Assembly (NCBI GenBank): GCA_018896025.1
Contig: JAHIND010000011.1
Coordinates: forward strand, 158,780-222,779
DNA: 64,000 nucleotides
Origin: Pseudomonadota bacterium
GTDB taxonomy: Bacteria > Desulfobacterota > Desulfarculia > Desulfarculales > Desulfarculaceae
Direction: 5' to 3'
Shown: positions 17,643-25,880 of the stretch, one piece after another
Layout: every line of letters begins with the position of its first letter
Numbering within the stretch: the first letter of the stretch is position 1
The notes under the pieces: model-generated
Databases searched by the model: none
The model's input: the letters and a program-made list of their open reading frames with translations, nothing else
Told to the model about the DNA's origin: nothing
Made by a program: the position numbers and the translations under genes

Positions 17643-20600
17643 TACAACACCCCTTCCAGCAGGGCCTCGGTGCGGCTGAGCATGCGATCATCCTCGTAGC
17701 CCGGCAGCTGGATGGCCTGGGCCGGGCACTCGGCGGCGCAGACCCCGCAACCCAGGCACTGGGCCGGGTCTATCTCCGAGTAGCCATCGGCGTTGATGTA
17801 AGGAATACCATAGGGGCAGGTGCGCACGCATATCAAACACGCGGCGCAGCGGTCGCCGTTGACCTTGGCCACCGGGGTATCCAGGACCAAGCTCATCTGG
17901 GAAACCATGGTCAGGGCCCGCCCGGCGGCGGCCAGGCCCTGGGTGCGGGCCTCGGCCAGGGAGGCCGGAGCCAGCACCGAACCCGCCGCGAACACTCCGG
18001 GGGCCGGGGTGTCGACGGGCTTGACCTTGGGATGATCCTCCAGCAGGAAGCCGCCCGGCCCCTGCTGCAAGCGGAAGATCTCGCAAAGCTCCTCGGTGTC
18101 CTCGTCGGCGGCGATCTGGGGCACCGAGAGCACCAGGGCGCTGGGCTCCACGGACAGTTCGCGGTCCAGGATGTGATCCTTGAAGATCACCTCCATGGTG
18201 TCGCCGTCCTTGCTAACCCTGGGAGGCGCGTCCGGGCTGTAGCGCACGAACAGCACCCCCTCCTCGCGGGCCTGGCGATAGGCGTCCTCGGAGGTGAAGG
18301 GCATGCGCATGTCCCGATAGAGCACGAACACCTGGGCGTCGGGCTTTTGCTCCTTGATCCATAGGGCGTTCTTCACCGCGCTGCGGCAGCAGATGCGCCC
18401 GCAGGTGGGGTTGTCGTCGTTGCGGCTGCCCACGCACTGGATCATCACCACGGTGTCCAGGGCGTCGCCGCCCTCGCCCGAGGCCAACAGCTTTTCCATC
18501 TCCAACTGGGTCATGACCTTGGGGTCCTGGCCGTAGAGATATTCGGTGGGCTCGTAGCGCCGGGCGCCGGTGGCCAGGATGGTCACGCCGTGGTTGATCT
18601 GGCGGTAGAACATGCCCGGGCCGGTCTGCACGCCGGTGATGAAGCTGCCCACCTGGCCCTTGTGGTCCACCACCAGGGTGTCGGTGAGGATTTCGATGTT
18701 GGGGTTAGCCTTGACCTTTTCCACCAGCTCGGCCAGCTCCGGGGCCACCGGGCGGCCGTCCAGGGTGCGGGCCAGTTGGTTGGCCAGGCCGCCCAACTCG
18801 CGGCTGCGCTCCACCAGGTAGACCTTGCCGCCTTGTCCGGCCAGGCCCAGGGCCGCGCTCATGCCGGCCACGCCGCCGCCGACAACCACGGCGTCGGGGT
18901 TGAAAGGCAGGGTCAGGCTGGGCGTGGGCTTGGCCTGGCGCACTCCGGCCACCGCCGTGCGCACCAGGGTGACGGCCTTGTCCGTGGCCGCCTTGGGATC
19001 GTCGTGATGCACCAGGGCGTCCTGCTCGCGGATGTTGGCCATCTCCAGGTAGGCCCGGTTGAGCCCGGCCTTGCGGATGGCCTCGGCGAAGATGCGGCCG
19101 TGGGTGCGGGGGCTGTAGCCGGCCACCACCACCCGGTTGATCTTATGCTCGCCAATGGCCTTTTCCAGGGCGGCCAGGCCGTCCTGGCCGTAGGAAAGCT
19201 CCAGCCTCTCCACGTGGACCACGCCGTCCAGCTTGGCCGTGGCCTCCTCCACCGTCTTGGAGTCCACCACTTCCTGGACCACGCGGCCCCAGTCCACGAA
19301 AAAGACCCCGATGCGCGGGTCCTGGCCGCTGAAGTCCTTCTCCTTGGGCAGATCGTCCTCCCGGCGCAGGGCGCGGGGGGCGGCCAGGTCGGCGCTGGCC
19401 ATGCAGCCGGCGGCCGAGGCCTGGGTGAGCGAGCCGGGGATGTCCTGGGGGCCCAGGGCCATGCCGCAGGCGTACACGCCGGGGCGGGTGGTGCTGACCG
19501 GGGCCAGTTCGTCGGCTTTCACGAAGTGGTGCGAGCCCAGCTCGATGCCCAGGACCGCGGCCTGCTCCTGGGCGTCGGAGGCGGCGCAGAAGCCCACGCC
19601 CAACACCACCAGGTCCAGGTCCACCTCTCCCAGGGAGCCGTGGTCGTCCACGTAGCTCATCCTGAGGTCGCCGGTCTCTTCCTTGTAGTCCACGGTGTGG
19701 GGGCGGCAGCGCACGAAGTTCACCCCCAGCTCGTTCTTGGCGCGCTGGTAGTAAAGCTCGTAGTCCTTGCCCATGGGCCGCATGTCCATGAAGAAGACCG
19801 TGGCTTCCAGGTCCTTCTCAAAGTGCTCCATGGCCCAGATGGCCTCTTTCATGGAGATCATGCAGCAGATGGAGGAGCAGTAGGAGTTGCCGCCCTCTTT
19901 GGTGGTGCGGCTGCCCGCGCACTGGATCCAGCCGATGCGCTTGGGATGGCGTCCGTCGCTGGGGCGCTGGAACTTGCCGCCCGTGGGACCGGCGGCGCTC
20001 ATGAGCTGCTCGAACTCCAGGCTGGTGAGCACGTCCGGGAAACGGCCGTGGCCGTACCACTCCTCCATGGGAGCGGGGTCCCAGAGCTCGCCGCCGCTGG
20101 CCAACACCACCGAACCCACTTCCAGGCTCTGCTCGACCTCTTTCTGGTCCAGGTCGATGGCCTCGGGCGCGCATACCTTGATGCACTCGCCGCAGCGGTC
20201 GCACTTGCTCATGTCGATGGCGAAGGCTTGGGGAGTGGCTTGGGGGTAGCGCAGGCAGGTGGGCGAGTTGGTGTCCAGCCCCGGAGTGAAGCTGATGGCG
20301 CCCTGGGGACAGGCGGCCAGACAGGCTCCGCAGGCGTTGCAGCGGTCCACGTTTATAAAGCGGGGGCTGGTGAGCACCTTGGCATTGAAGTCGCCGGCCT
20401 GTCCTTCCAAGCTCACCAGCTTGGTCAGGGGCATGGCCTGCACGGTGCGGGCGCCGCCCGCCTTGTCGGCGTCGGGGGACAGATAACAGATGTTGCAGTC
20501 GTTGGTGGGGAACTGCCGGTCCAGCAAGGGGAGAAAACCGCCCAAAGCCGGTTTTTTCTCCAGCAAATACACCTGCCTACCTGCCTCGGCCAGATCGTAG

Positions 20601-20677
20601 GAGGCTTTTATACCGGCTATGCCGCCGCCCAGAACCAGCACCGAGTTGCTCGTACGCTGGCTGTTTTCTTGGTTCAT
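17642..20677 (-). CDS. hdrA: HdrA-type heterodisulfide reductase subunit, two-flavin fused form (module 1)
   Basis: A 1011-residue protein with two consecutive HdrA-like FAD domains. The first FAD fold (VLVLGGGIAGIKASYDLAEAG, NDCNICYLSP) has an inserted two-cluster ferredoxin: CNACGACLAACP and CDRCGECIKVCAP. The second has VVVGGGVAGMSAALGLAGQG and CVGSRNDDNPTCGRICC, and the C-terminus carries another double ferredoxin, CAACLICVRTCP and CLGCGVCAAECP. HdrA flavins bifurcate or conduct electrons. The domain linking the halves keeps its fold motifs (INRVVVAGYSPRTHG, YLEMANIREQDA) but has lost every cysteine that the second module keeps. It follows the MetF paralogue by 46 bases. Confidence 0.92.
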   Translation of the reverse strand: MNQENSQRTSNSVLVLGGGIAGIKASYDLAEAGRQVYLLEKKPALGGFLPLLDRQFPTNDCNICYLSPDADKAGGARTVQAMPLTKLVSLEGQAGDFNAKVLTSPRFINVDRCNACGACLAACPQGAISFTPGLDTNSPTCLRYPQATPQAFAIDMSKCDRCGECIKVCAPEAIDLDQKEVEQSLEVGSVVLASGGELWDPAPMEEWYGHGRFPDVLTSLEFEQLMSAAGPTGGKFQRPSDGRHPKRIGWIQCAGSRTTKEGGNSYCSSICCMISMKEAIWAMEHFEKDLEATVFFMDMRPMGKDYELYYQRAKNELGVNFVRCRPHTVDYKEETGDLRMSYVDDHGSLGEVDLDLVVLGVGFCAASDAQEQAAVLGIELGSHHFVKADELAPVSTTRPGVYACGMALGPQDIPGSLTQASAAGCMASADLAAPRALRREDDLPKEKDFSGQDPRIGVFFVDWGRVVQEVVDSKTVEEATAKLDGVVHVERLELSYGQDGLAALEKAIGEHKINRVVVAGYSPRTHGRIFAEAIRKAGLNRAYLEMANIREQDALVHHDDPKAATDKAVTLVRTAVAGVRQAKPTPSLTLPFNPDAVVVGGGVAGMSAALGLAGQGGKVYLVERSRELGGLANQLARTLDGRPVAPELAELVEKVKANPNIEILTDTLVVDHKGQVGSFITGVQTGPGMFYRQINHGVTILATGARRYEPTEYLYGQDPKVMTQLEMEKLLASGEGGDALDTVVMIQCVGSRNDDNPTCGRICCRSAVKNALWIKEQKPDAQVFVLYRDMRMPFTSEDAYRQAREEGVLFVRYSPDAPPRVSKDGDTMEVIFKDHILDRELSVEPSALVLSVPQIAADEDTEELCEIFRLQQGPGGFLLEDHPKVKPVDTPAPGVFAAGSVLAPASLAEARTQGLAAAGRALTMVSQMSLVLDTPVAKVNGDRCAACLICVRTCPYGIPYINADGYSEIDPAQCLGCGVCAAECPAQAIQLPGYEDDRMLSRTEALLEGVL

Positions 20678-20723
20678 TTGGCTAGGCCTTTCTGACGCGG
20701 GCCCCGCCCGGGGCCCATTAGCC

Positions 20724-21575
20724 CTACTGCGTAGCTAGGTCGAGAATCTGCGGCAAGCGGTCTTCCCAACCGGCAGTCATCAAAAGCGCCCCACCGCACA
20801 GCTCCTTGAGGCCCTGCACGGTTTCGGCGGCGACTTTGACGCACTCGGCCGGACGATCGCTGGCCGAGCGGATACGCTTGATGGTTTCTTCACTGATGTT
20901 GATGCCGGGCACGTTTTGGTTCAAGTAGCGGGCCATGCCCACCGACTTGAGCAAGAGCACGCTGGCGATGAGCGTTGCCCCGCAATCCTTTAGTTCGGCG
21001 GCCAGAGGGGCGAAGGCCTCCAAGTCGAACACCGGGGGAGCTATAAGGAAGGATGCACCTTGGTCCACCGCGGCCTTGGCCCCGGCGGCGTCCTGGAAGG
21101 AGGCCACGGAGGCGCCCATACAGAACTGCGGCTTGCCCACCAGCTCGCGGCCTCCCATGTCCCGCCCCTGGGCCAACCCGGCGGCGGCCTGAAGGAACTC
21201 GGCCGGACTCAGGTCGTTCACGGCCTTGGCGCCGGGCTGGTCGCCATGCTCGATGGGCTCGCCCGCCGTGGCCATGACGTTGCCCAGGCCCAGGACGTGG
21301 GCGGCCAGCAGGTCGCCCTGCAAGGCCAGGCGGTTGCGGTCGCGGCAGGAGAACTGCACGATGACCTCCAGGCCCAGGCCCTTGAGCACCGAAGCCCCGG
21401 CCAACGCGGCCAAACGCATCACCGCGTGGCTAAGGTCGGGCACCAATACGGCGTCCACCCGGCCCTTGAGATGACGGCCGCTGTCCACGAAAGCGGACAG
21501 GTCCACGCCCTTGGGCGTTTCCATCTCGGCCAAGTACACGAAACTCTTGCTCTTCAACTTGTCTGCGAAAGCCAT
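20724..21575 (-). CDS. MetF-family paralogue at the head of the hdrA operon
   Basis: A 283-residue protein of the MetF/MTHFR fold, clearly divergent from the other two copies in the window. Conserved are VYLAEMETPKGVDL, FSCRDRNRLALQGDLLAA, VMATAGEPIEHGDQPGAKAV and ASVLLLKSVGMARYLNQNVPG. The block LSGDHP of true MetF reads ATAGEP here, and the catalytic region QTQCIYN is replaced by a stretch around FLIAPPVFD. It opens the operon, 46 bases before hdrA. It may be a second reductase, a regulatory subunit or an enzyme for another folate or pterin; the sequence does not decide. Confidence 0.8.
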   Translation of the reverse strand: MAFADKLKSKSFVYLAEMETPKGVDLSAFVDSGRHLKGRVDAVLVPDLSHAVMRLAALAGASVLKGLGLEVIVQFSCRDRNRLALQGDLLAAHVLGLGNVMATAGEPIEHGDQPGAKAVNDLSPAEFLQAAAGLAQGRDMGGRELVGKPQFCMGASVASFQDAAGAKAAVDQGASFLIAPPVFDLEAFAPLAAELKDCGATLIASVLLLKSVGMARYLNQNVPGINISEETIKRIRSASDRPAECVKVAAETVQGLKELCGGALLMTAGWEDRLPQILDLATQ

Positions 21576-22005
21576 TTGCTTTCCTTCCCAAGTTTGGCGC
21601 GGAGCCTAGCCCCGGGTTATCACTTCCTAGCCTAAGCAACTAATATAAACGAATCTTTGATAAGCACGGCTGAAAATAGGGCACGGATTCATTTTACCAC
21701 GCAAGGCGAAACAGCCCTGAATGGCCTCTTTTAACTAGAAACCTTGCATACTCCTATCTAAATTTCGTTTCAAGAAATAATTGTGAAAAATTTAGCATTA
21801 TGTAAGTAGTTAAATATAGATTACCAAAGTACTCTTTGCGGGTTATCTGTCCGGTTTAAATCATAAATGCTTATCCGGCATTTTCGGCCTCCCGGCCCGC
21901 AGCGTCTGGTAGGGCCGATTTTTATTTGAAACATATTACATTTGCTTTCTTGCCTTTGGCCAATTTTACGCGTATAAACGAAATATATTGCAAAAGGAAA
22001 AAACC
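21576..22005. other. 430-base AT-rich divergent promoter region
   Basis: This gap separates the leftward metF-paralogue/hdrA operon from the rightward DUF134/ORP cluster and is much richer in A and T than the coding DNA. It must hold promoters for both. An inverted repeat with arms AAATGC and GCATTT (21865-21884) resembles the palindrome at 22422-22437. A candidate sigma-54 element TGGCCA-N5-ACGC at 21957-21971 has GG and GC at the right spacing but a poor -12 box. I see no gene. Confidence 0.55.
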
Positions 22006-22323
22006 ATGCCCCGCAACAAAAAACCCCGTCTGGTCAGCTCCATCCCGCCGGTGTCTTTTTTCCGGCCCCAGGGAATTCCGGTGCACGATCTCAAGGGCGT
22101 GGTGCTGCCCCTGGAGGGCCTGGAAGCCCTGCGCCTGGCCGACGCCGAGGGCCTGCACCAAAAAACCGCGGCGGCAAGAATGGGCGTTTCCACTGCGACG
22201 TTTTGCCGCATTTTGGGGGGTGCTCGCTTCGCGGTTGCGCGCGCTCTTACCAATGGCTGGTCCATCCGCATCGAGGGGGGGGTGTATCAGATACTGCCTC
22301 CCCGTCCGGTCCGTCCCAGGTAA
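22006..22323 (+). CDS. DUF134 family helix-turn-helix protein
   Basis: A 105-residue DUF134 protein. The family block is complete: FFRPQGIPVHDLKGVVLPLEGLEALRLADAEGL, then a helix-turn-helix, HQKTAAARMGVSTATFCRIL. DUF134 proteins are predicted DNA-binding regulators often found beside NifX/ORP and MinD genes in anaerobes. AAAGGA lies about 7 bases before the ATG at 22006. It precedes the DUF134-ORP fusion gene by 184 bases, and both probably regulate this cluster. Confidence 0.85.
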   Translation: MPRNKKPRLVSSIPPVSFFRPQGIPVHDLKGVVLPLEGLEALRLADAEGLHQKTAAARMGVSTATFCRILGGARFAVARALTNGWSIRIEGGVYQILPPRPVRPR

Positions 22324-22421
22324 ATGTCTATATTTTATACTATTTTTATCTGAATCCCCGCAAAGCCCCGCCAAGCGGCCCCTCGGGATTAGCCAAGCAA
22401 GCCAATGGGAATAGTATTATT

Positions 22422-22437
22422 ATGCTCATATGAGCAT
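22422..22437. promoter_or_regulatory. Perfect 16-base palindrome, candidate operator 1
   Basis: ATGCTCATATGAGCAT is a perfect palindrome ending 7 bases upstream of the -35 box at 22445. A related imperfect palindrome lies 55 bases further on, downstream of the -10 box. The placement suits a repressor or autoregulator, with the DUF134 proteins as obvious candidates. Confidence 0.6.
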
Positions 22438-22444
22438 TTTCTAG

Positions 22445-22472
22445 TTGACAGCCCTTGCCGGAGGGGTACCAT
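22445..22472 (+). promoter_or_regulatory. Sigma-70-type promoter for the DUF134-ORP operon
   Basis: TTGACA at 22445-22450 is a consensus -35 box. TACCAT at 22467-22472, 16 bases later, is a fair -10 box. The start codon at 22508 lies about 28 bases beyond the expected transcription start. The element is bracketed by the two related palindromes. Confidence 0.55.
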
Positions 22473-22475
22473 TGT

Positions 22476-22493
22476 TTTGCACATAAGAGCAAA
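22476..22493. promoter_or_regulatory. Imperfect palindrome, candidate operator 2
   Basis: TTTGCACATAAGAGCAAA matches its own complement at 14 of 18 positions and shares the pattern TGC-N-CATA-N-GAGCA with operator 1. It covers the presumed transcription start, where a bound protein would block initiation. Confidence 0.5.
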
Positions 22494-22507
22494 TCAGGAG
22501 AGTGATT

Positions 22508-23239
22508 GTGCCGAGACCCCGCAAATGCCGTTGGGTGCAGAACGAGCCGCCCATAGCCTATTTCAAGCCCAGGGGCGTACCCATGCGGGAGCTCACCGAG
22601 GTGAACCTGACCGTGGAAGGCTGCGAGGCCCTGCGCCTGGCCGATCTGGAGGGCTTGAGCCACCAGGACGCGGCGGGGCGCATGAAGGTTTCGCGCCACA
22701 CCTTCGGTCGCGTGTTGGCCGAGGCTCGCAGGGCCGTGGCCGAGGCGGTGGTGCTGGGCCAGGCCCTGCGCATCGACGGCGGGGACTACGCCATCCGCGG
22801 ACGCAAAAAGCAGCTCTCCCCCCAGCCGGAGGCCTGCTGCGCCCCGGCAACCAAACTGGAGAATTACATGAGCAAGATCGCCATTAGCAGTGAAGGACCC
22901 ACCCTTGAAGACCTGCTCGATCCCCGCTTCGGCCGGGCCGGTGGATTCGTGCTTTATGATCCTGAGACCAAAAAGACCGAGTACATCAACAACGGCACCG
23001 CCCAGAGCATGGCCCAGGGGGCCGGCATCCAGGCCGCCGAGACGGTGGCCAAGGCCGGAGCCAAGGTGCTTCTCACCGGTTACGTGGGCCCCAAGGCCTT
23101 CCGCGCCCTGGAGGCGGTGGGCATCAAGGTGGGCCAGGACCTGGAAGGCCTCACCGTGGGACAGGCCATCGAGCGTTACGAAGGCGGTCAGGTGGAGATG
23201 GCCGACGGCCCCAACCGCGAGCAAGGGGGCCGCGCATGA
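22508..23239 (+). CDS. DUF134 - ORP/NifX-domain fusion protein
   Basis: A 243-residue fusion. Residues 1 to about 95 form a DUF134 DNA-binding domain with the canonical opening PRPRKCRWVQ and a helix-turn-helix (LSHQDAAGRMKVSRHTFGRV). After a linker containing CC, residues from about 121 form an ORP/NifX-type domain (SKIAISSEGPTLEDLLDPRFGRAGGF to YEGG) of the family that binds Mo-Fe or Mo-Cu clusters. The GTG at 22508 is chosen over the GTG at 22502 because AGGAG lies 7 bases before it and DUF134 proteins begin with this sequence. An internal ATG at 22868 has GGAG 6 bases upstream and could give a free ORP domain. The stop overlaps the next ATG. Confidence 0.85.
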   Translation: MPRPRKCRWVQNEPPIAYFKPRGVPMRELTEVNLTVEGCEALRLADLEGLSHQDAAGRMKVSRHTFGRVLAEARRAVAEAVVLGQALRIDGGDYAIRGRKKQLSPQPEACCAPATKLENYMSKIAISSEGPTLEDLLDPRFGRAGGFVLYDPETKKTEYINNGTAQSMAQGAGIQAAETVAKAGAKVLLTGYVGPKAFRALEAVGIKVGQDLEGLTVGQAIERYEGGQVEMADGPNREQGGRA

Positions 23240-24114
23240 TCCTAGCCGTGGCCAGCGGCAAGGGAGGCACCGGCAAGACCACGGTGTCGGCCTCCCTGGC
23301 CTCGGTATGGCCCGCCCCGGTCCTGGCCGTGGACCTGGACGTGGAGGAGCCCAACCTGCACCTTTTCCTGCACCCGGAGATAACCGGGACGGAAAAGGCC
23401 TACATGGAGGTGCCCCTGGCCGACGAGTCCAAGTGCACCGCCTGCGGGGCCTGCTCGGACATCTGCCAGTTCAAGGCCATCAGCCTGTTGGGCGACGTGC
23501 TCATCAGCTTCCCGGAGATGTGCCACGGTTGCGGGGCCTGCCTGGAGGTCTGCCCCGCCGGAGCCCTGACCCCGGACCGCCGGGAGCTGGGCGAGGTTAG
23601 CTGGGGCAAGGCCGGCGAGATCGGCTTTCTCATGGGCCGCCTCCGGGTGGGCGAGGCCATGAGCCCTCCGTTGATGCGCGTGGTGCGGGCCAAGGCGGCA
23701 GAGCTTGCCGCCGGGAGCGGGGCGGACATGATCGTGGACTGCCCGCCGGGGGTCAGTTGCCCGGCGGTGAACGCGGTGATGGACGCGGACACCATTCTTT
23801 TGGTCACCGAGCCCACCCCCTTCGGGCTCTACGACTTCCGCCTGGCCCACCAGGCCTTCACCCCCATGGGCAAGCCCATGGCCGCGGTGATCAACCGGGC
23901 CGGGCTGGGCGACGACGAGGTGCGCCGCTACTGCCAAAGGCACGACCTGCCCATCCTGGCCGAGATTCCCTTTGACCGCGAGGTGGCCAAGGCCTATTCC
24001 CAGGGCCAGGTGGTGGCCCAGGCCTCCCCGGCCATGAAGGTGGCCTTTGAGGACCTGGCCGCCCAGGTTCGTTGCGTGGGCCCCAACTCTCCCTGCGAGG
24101 CGGCCCATGCCTGA
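23236..24114 (+). CDS. MinD/Mrp-family ATPase with inserted double ferredoxin domain (1)
   Basis: A 292-residue P-loop ATPase. The deviant Walker A motif is SGKGGTGKTT and the switch region is VDLDVEEPNLHLFL. Two 4Fe-4S motifs are inserted at about residues 63-110: CTACGACSDICQ and CHGCGACLEVCPAGA. The later IVDCPPGVSCPAV is a family block. Such paired ATPases accompany the orange protein (ORP) of Desulfovibrio and are thought to act in building or inserting metal clusters. It overlaps the upstream gene by ATGA and the next ATPase by 8 bases. Confidence 0.9.
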   Translation: MILAVASGKGGTGKTTVSASLASVWPAPVLAVDLDVEEPNLHLFLHPEITGTEKAYMEVPLADESKCTACGACSDICQFKAISLLGDVLISFPEMCHGCGACLEVCPAGALTPDRRELGEVSWGKAGEIGFLMGRLRVGEAMSPPLMRVVRAKAAELAAGSGADMIVDCPPGVSCPAVNAVMDADTILLVTEPTPFGLYDFRLAHQAFTPMGKPMAAVINRAGLGDDEVRRYCQRHDLPILAEIPFDREVAKAYSQGQVVAQASPAMKVAFEDLAAQVRCVGPNSPCEAAHA

Positions 24115-24991
24115 GATACTGGTAATCAGCGGAAAGGGAGGCACGGGCAAGACCTCGGTCACCGGAGCCCTGGCCTATCTGGCCCAAAACAAGGTCATCT
24201 GCGACCTGGACGTGGACGCGCCGGATTTGCACCTGCTGCTCCAGCCCCAGGCCCGCCAAGTGCATCAGTTCTACTCGGGCAACGAGGCGATCATCAACCC
24301 CGAGCTGTGCACCTCCTGCGGCCTGTGCAAGGAGAAATGCCGCTTCGAGGCCATAATCGAGGGCGAGGACGCCTTCCGGGTGGACCCCTTGAAGTGCGAG
24401 GGCTGCAAGCTGTGCGTGGCCCTGTGCCCGGCCGAGGCCATCGAGTTCCCCCAGCGCCACTGCGGCACCTGGCAGGTGTCCGACACCCGCATGGGGCCCA
24501 TGGTCCATGCCCAGCTCTTCCCCGGCCAGGAGAACTCGGGCCGCCTGGTGGCCCTCTTGCGCCAGCACGCCCGAGAGCTGAGCCAGGAACACGGCTATGA
24601 GTTGATCCTGAGCGACGGCCCTCCGGGCATCGGCTGCCCGGTGATCAGCTCCATGTCTGGCACCGACCTGGCGGTGGTGGTCACCGAGCCCACCCCCTCG
24701 GGCCGCCATGACCTGGAGCGGGTGCTGGAACTTTGCCGCCACTTCAAGGTCCCGGCCGGGGTCATCATCAACAAGTGCGACCTCAACCTGGACCAAAGCC
24801 AAGCTATCGCCGACTACTGCGCCCGGGAGGGCCTGGAGCTTTTGGCCCAGCTGCCCTTTGACCCGGCCATGGTCAGGGCCATGGTGCAGGGCCAGGTGAT
24901 AAACGAGTATCAACAGAACGGCCTGGCCGAGGATTTGGCCCAGGCCTGGGAAAAGATATTAAAGATGGCCGCCCATAAAAAGGCGGCCTGA
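24107..24991 (+). CDS. MinD/Mrp-family ATPase with inserted double ferredoxin domain (2)
   Basis: A 294-residue paralogue of the preceding ATPase: SGKGGTGKTS, CDLDVDAPDLHLLL, ferredoxin motifs CTSCGLCKEKCR and CEGCKLCVALCPAEA, then LSDGPPGIGCPVIS. The frame extends further upstream, but the ATG at 24107 begins at the P-loop domain and overlaps the previous stop by 8 bases, as expected for a coupled pair. The two ATPases probably form a heterodimer that works on the ORP-type proteins encoded on both sides. Confidence 0.9.
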   Translation: MPEILVISGKGGTGKTSVTGALAYLAQNKVICDLDVDAPDLHLLLQPQARQVHQFYSGNEAIINPELCTSCGLCKEKCRFEAIIEGEDAFRVDPLKCEGCKLCVALCPAEAIEFPQRHCGTWQVSDTRMGPMVHAQLFPGQENSGRLVALLRQHARELSQEHGYELILSDGPPGIGCPVISSMSGTDLAVVVTEPTPSGRHDLERVLELCRHFKVPAGVIINKCDLNLDQSQAIADYCAREGLELLAQLPFDPAMVRAMVQGQVINEYQQNGLAEDLAQAWEKILKMAAHKKAA

Positions 24992-25047
24992 AACAAACCA
25001 ACGACGGCCGCCGAGGCCGCCAAGGCAAAACCCGAGGAGACTATAAA

Positions 25048-25425
25048 ATGACTGGATTAGTAGCACTGCCCTCCAACGCTCCCGGCGGCATGGACGCGGG
25101 CCTGGGAGCCCATTTCGGCCACTGCGACCTGTACACCCTGGTCGAGGTGGAGGACGGACAGATCAAGAACACCAAGGTAGTGCCCAACGTGCCTCATCAG
25201 CAGGGCGGCTGCATGGCCCCGGTGCAATACCTGGCCGGACAGGGCGTCAAGGCGCTCATCGCCGGCGGCATGGGCATGCGCCCCTTGATGGGCTTCAACC
25301 AGGTGGGCATCGACGTTTACTTCGGCGGCAACTCCACCACGGTAAACGAGGCCGTCCAGGCGCTGTTGCAGGGCAGCCTGCCCCGCTTCACCCAGCAGTT
25401 CACCTGTGGCGGCGGCGGGCAGTAA
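25048..25425 (+). CDS. ORP/NifX-type dinitrogenase iron-molybdenum cofactor family protein
   Basis: A 125-residue single-domain protein of the NifX/NifB-C/ORP family. It shows GMDAGLGAHFGHCDLYTLVEV at the start and GVKALIAGGMGMRPLMGFNQVGIDVYFG in the middle. The C-terminus CGGGGQ and the internal HQQGGCM give cysteine and histidine ligands that could bind a metal cluster. It follows the second ATPase by 56 bases and is a second ORP-like protein beside the DUF134 fusion. Confidence 0.88.
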   Translation: MTGLVALPSNAPGGMDAGLGAHFGHCDLYTLVEVEDGQIKNTKVVPNVPHQQGGCMAPVQYLAGQGVKALIAGGMGMRPLMGFNQVGIDVYFGGNSTTVNEAVQALLQGSLPRFTQQFTCGGGGQ

Positions 25426-25469
25426 CACCCCTCCCTGATCACGACCCAACCTCTAACAGGGAGGCCCAG

Positions 25470-25868
25470 GTGTCCAGCCATGACAACCCCCTGCCGGGGC
25501 AGGTGGACCAGCGCTTTCTGGCCCATGCCCAGCTCCCCCACAACCTGGGGACCCTGAGCGATGCCACCGGCCAAGCCACCGAGGTGGGGCAATGCGGGGA
25601 CTCGGTGGACGTTTTCATCAAGGTGGACGGCGACACCATAACCGAGATAAAGGCCATGCCCCATGGCTGCGTCTACACGGTGGTGTGCGCCAGCGCCCTG
25701 GGCGATCTGGCCCAGGGCCGCAGTTTGGACGAAGCCCTGCAACTGGAGCCCGAGGACATTGAAAAGGAACTGGGCGGCCTGCCCGAAGACCACAAGCACT
25801 GCGCCCGTTTGGCGGTGAACACCTTGGGCGAGGCCATCGCCGACCACTACCGCCGCAAGGGTGCATAG
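25470..25868 (+). CDS. NifU/IscU-like Fe-S scaffold protein
   Basis: A 132-residue protein of the NifU N-terminal/IscU fold. The scaffold cysteines are visible in GQCGDSVDVFIKV, PHGCVYTVVCASALGDL and DHKHCARLAVNTLGEAI, in the usual three positions. It starts with GTG at 25470, with AGGGAGG 5 bases upstream. No cysteine desulfurase is nearby. Its position in the ORP cluster suggests a dedicated scaffold for these metal proteins, rather than general Isc function (inference). Confidence 0.85.
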   Translation: MSSHDNPLPGQVDQRFLAHAQLPHNLGTLSDATGQATEVGQCGDSVDVFIKVDGDTITEIKAMPHGCVYTVVCASALGDLAQGRSLDEALQLEPEDIEKELGGLPEDHKHCARLAVNTLGEAIADHYRRKGA

Positions 25869-25880
25869 GAGGAAAAGCCC

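Noticed and set aside
18590..20695. Plus-strand open frame of 701 codons
   Set aside because: It is antisense to HdrA, whose flavin and ferredoxin motifs are intact. The antisense product is low-complexity.
21957..21971. Sigma-54-like element TGGCCA-N5-ACGC before the first DUF134 gene
   Set aside because: GG and GC spacing is right, and ORP operons of Desulfovibrio are sigma-54-dependent, but the -12 box is poor (ACGC for TTGC). It is mentioned in the intergenic entry but not called as a promoter.
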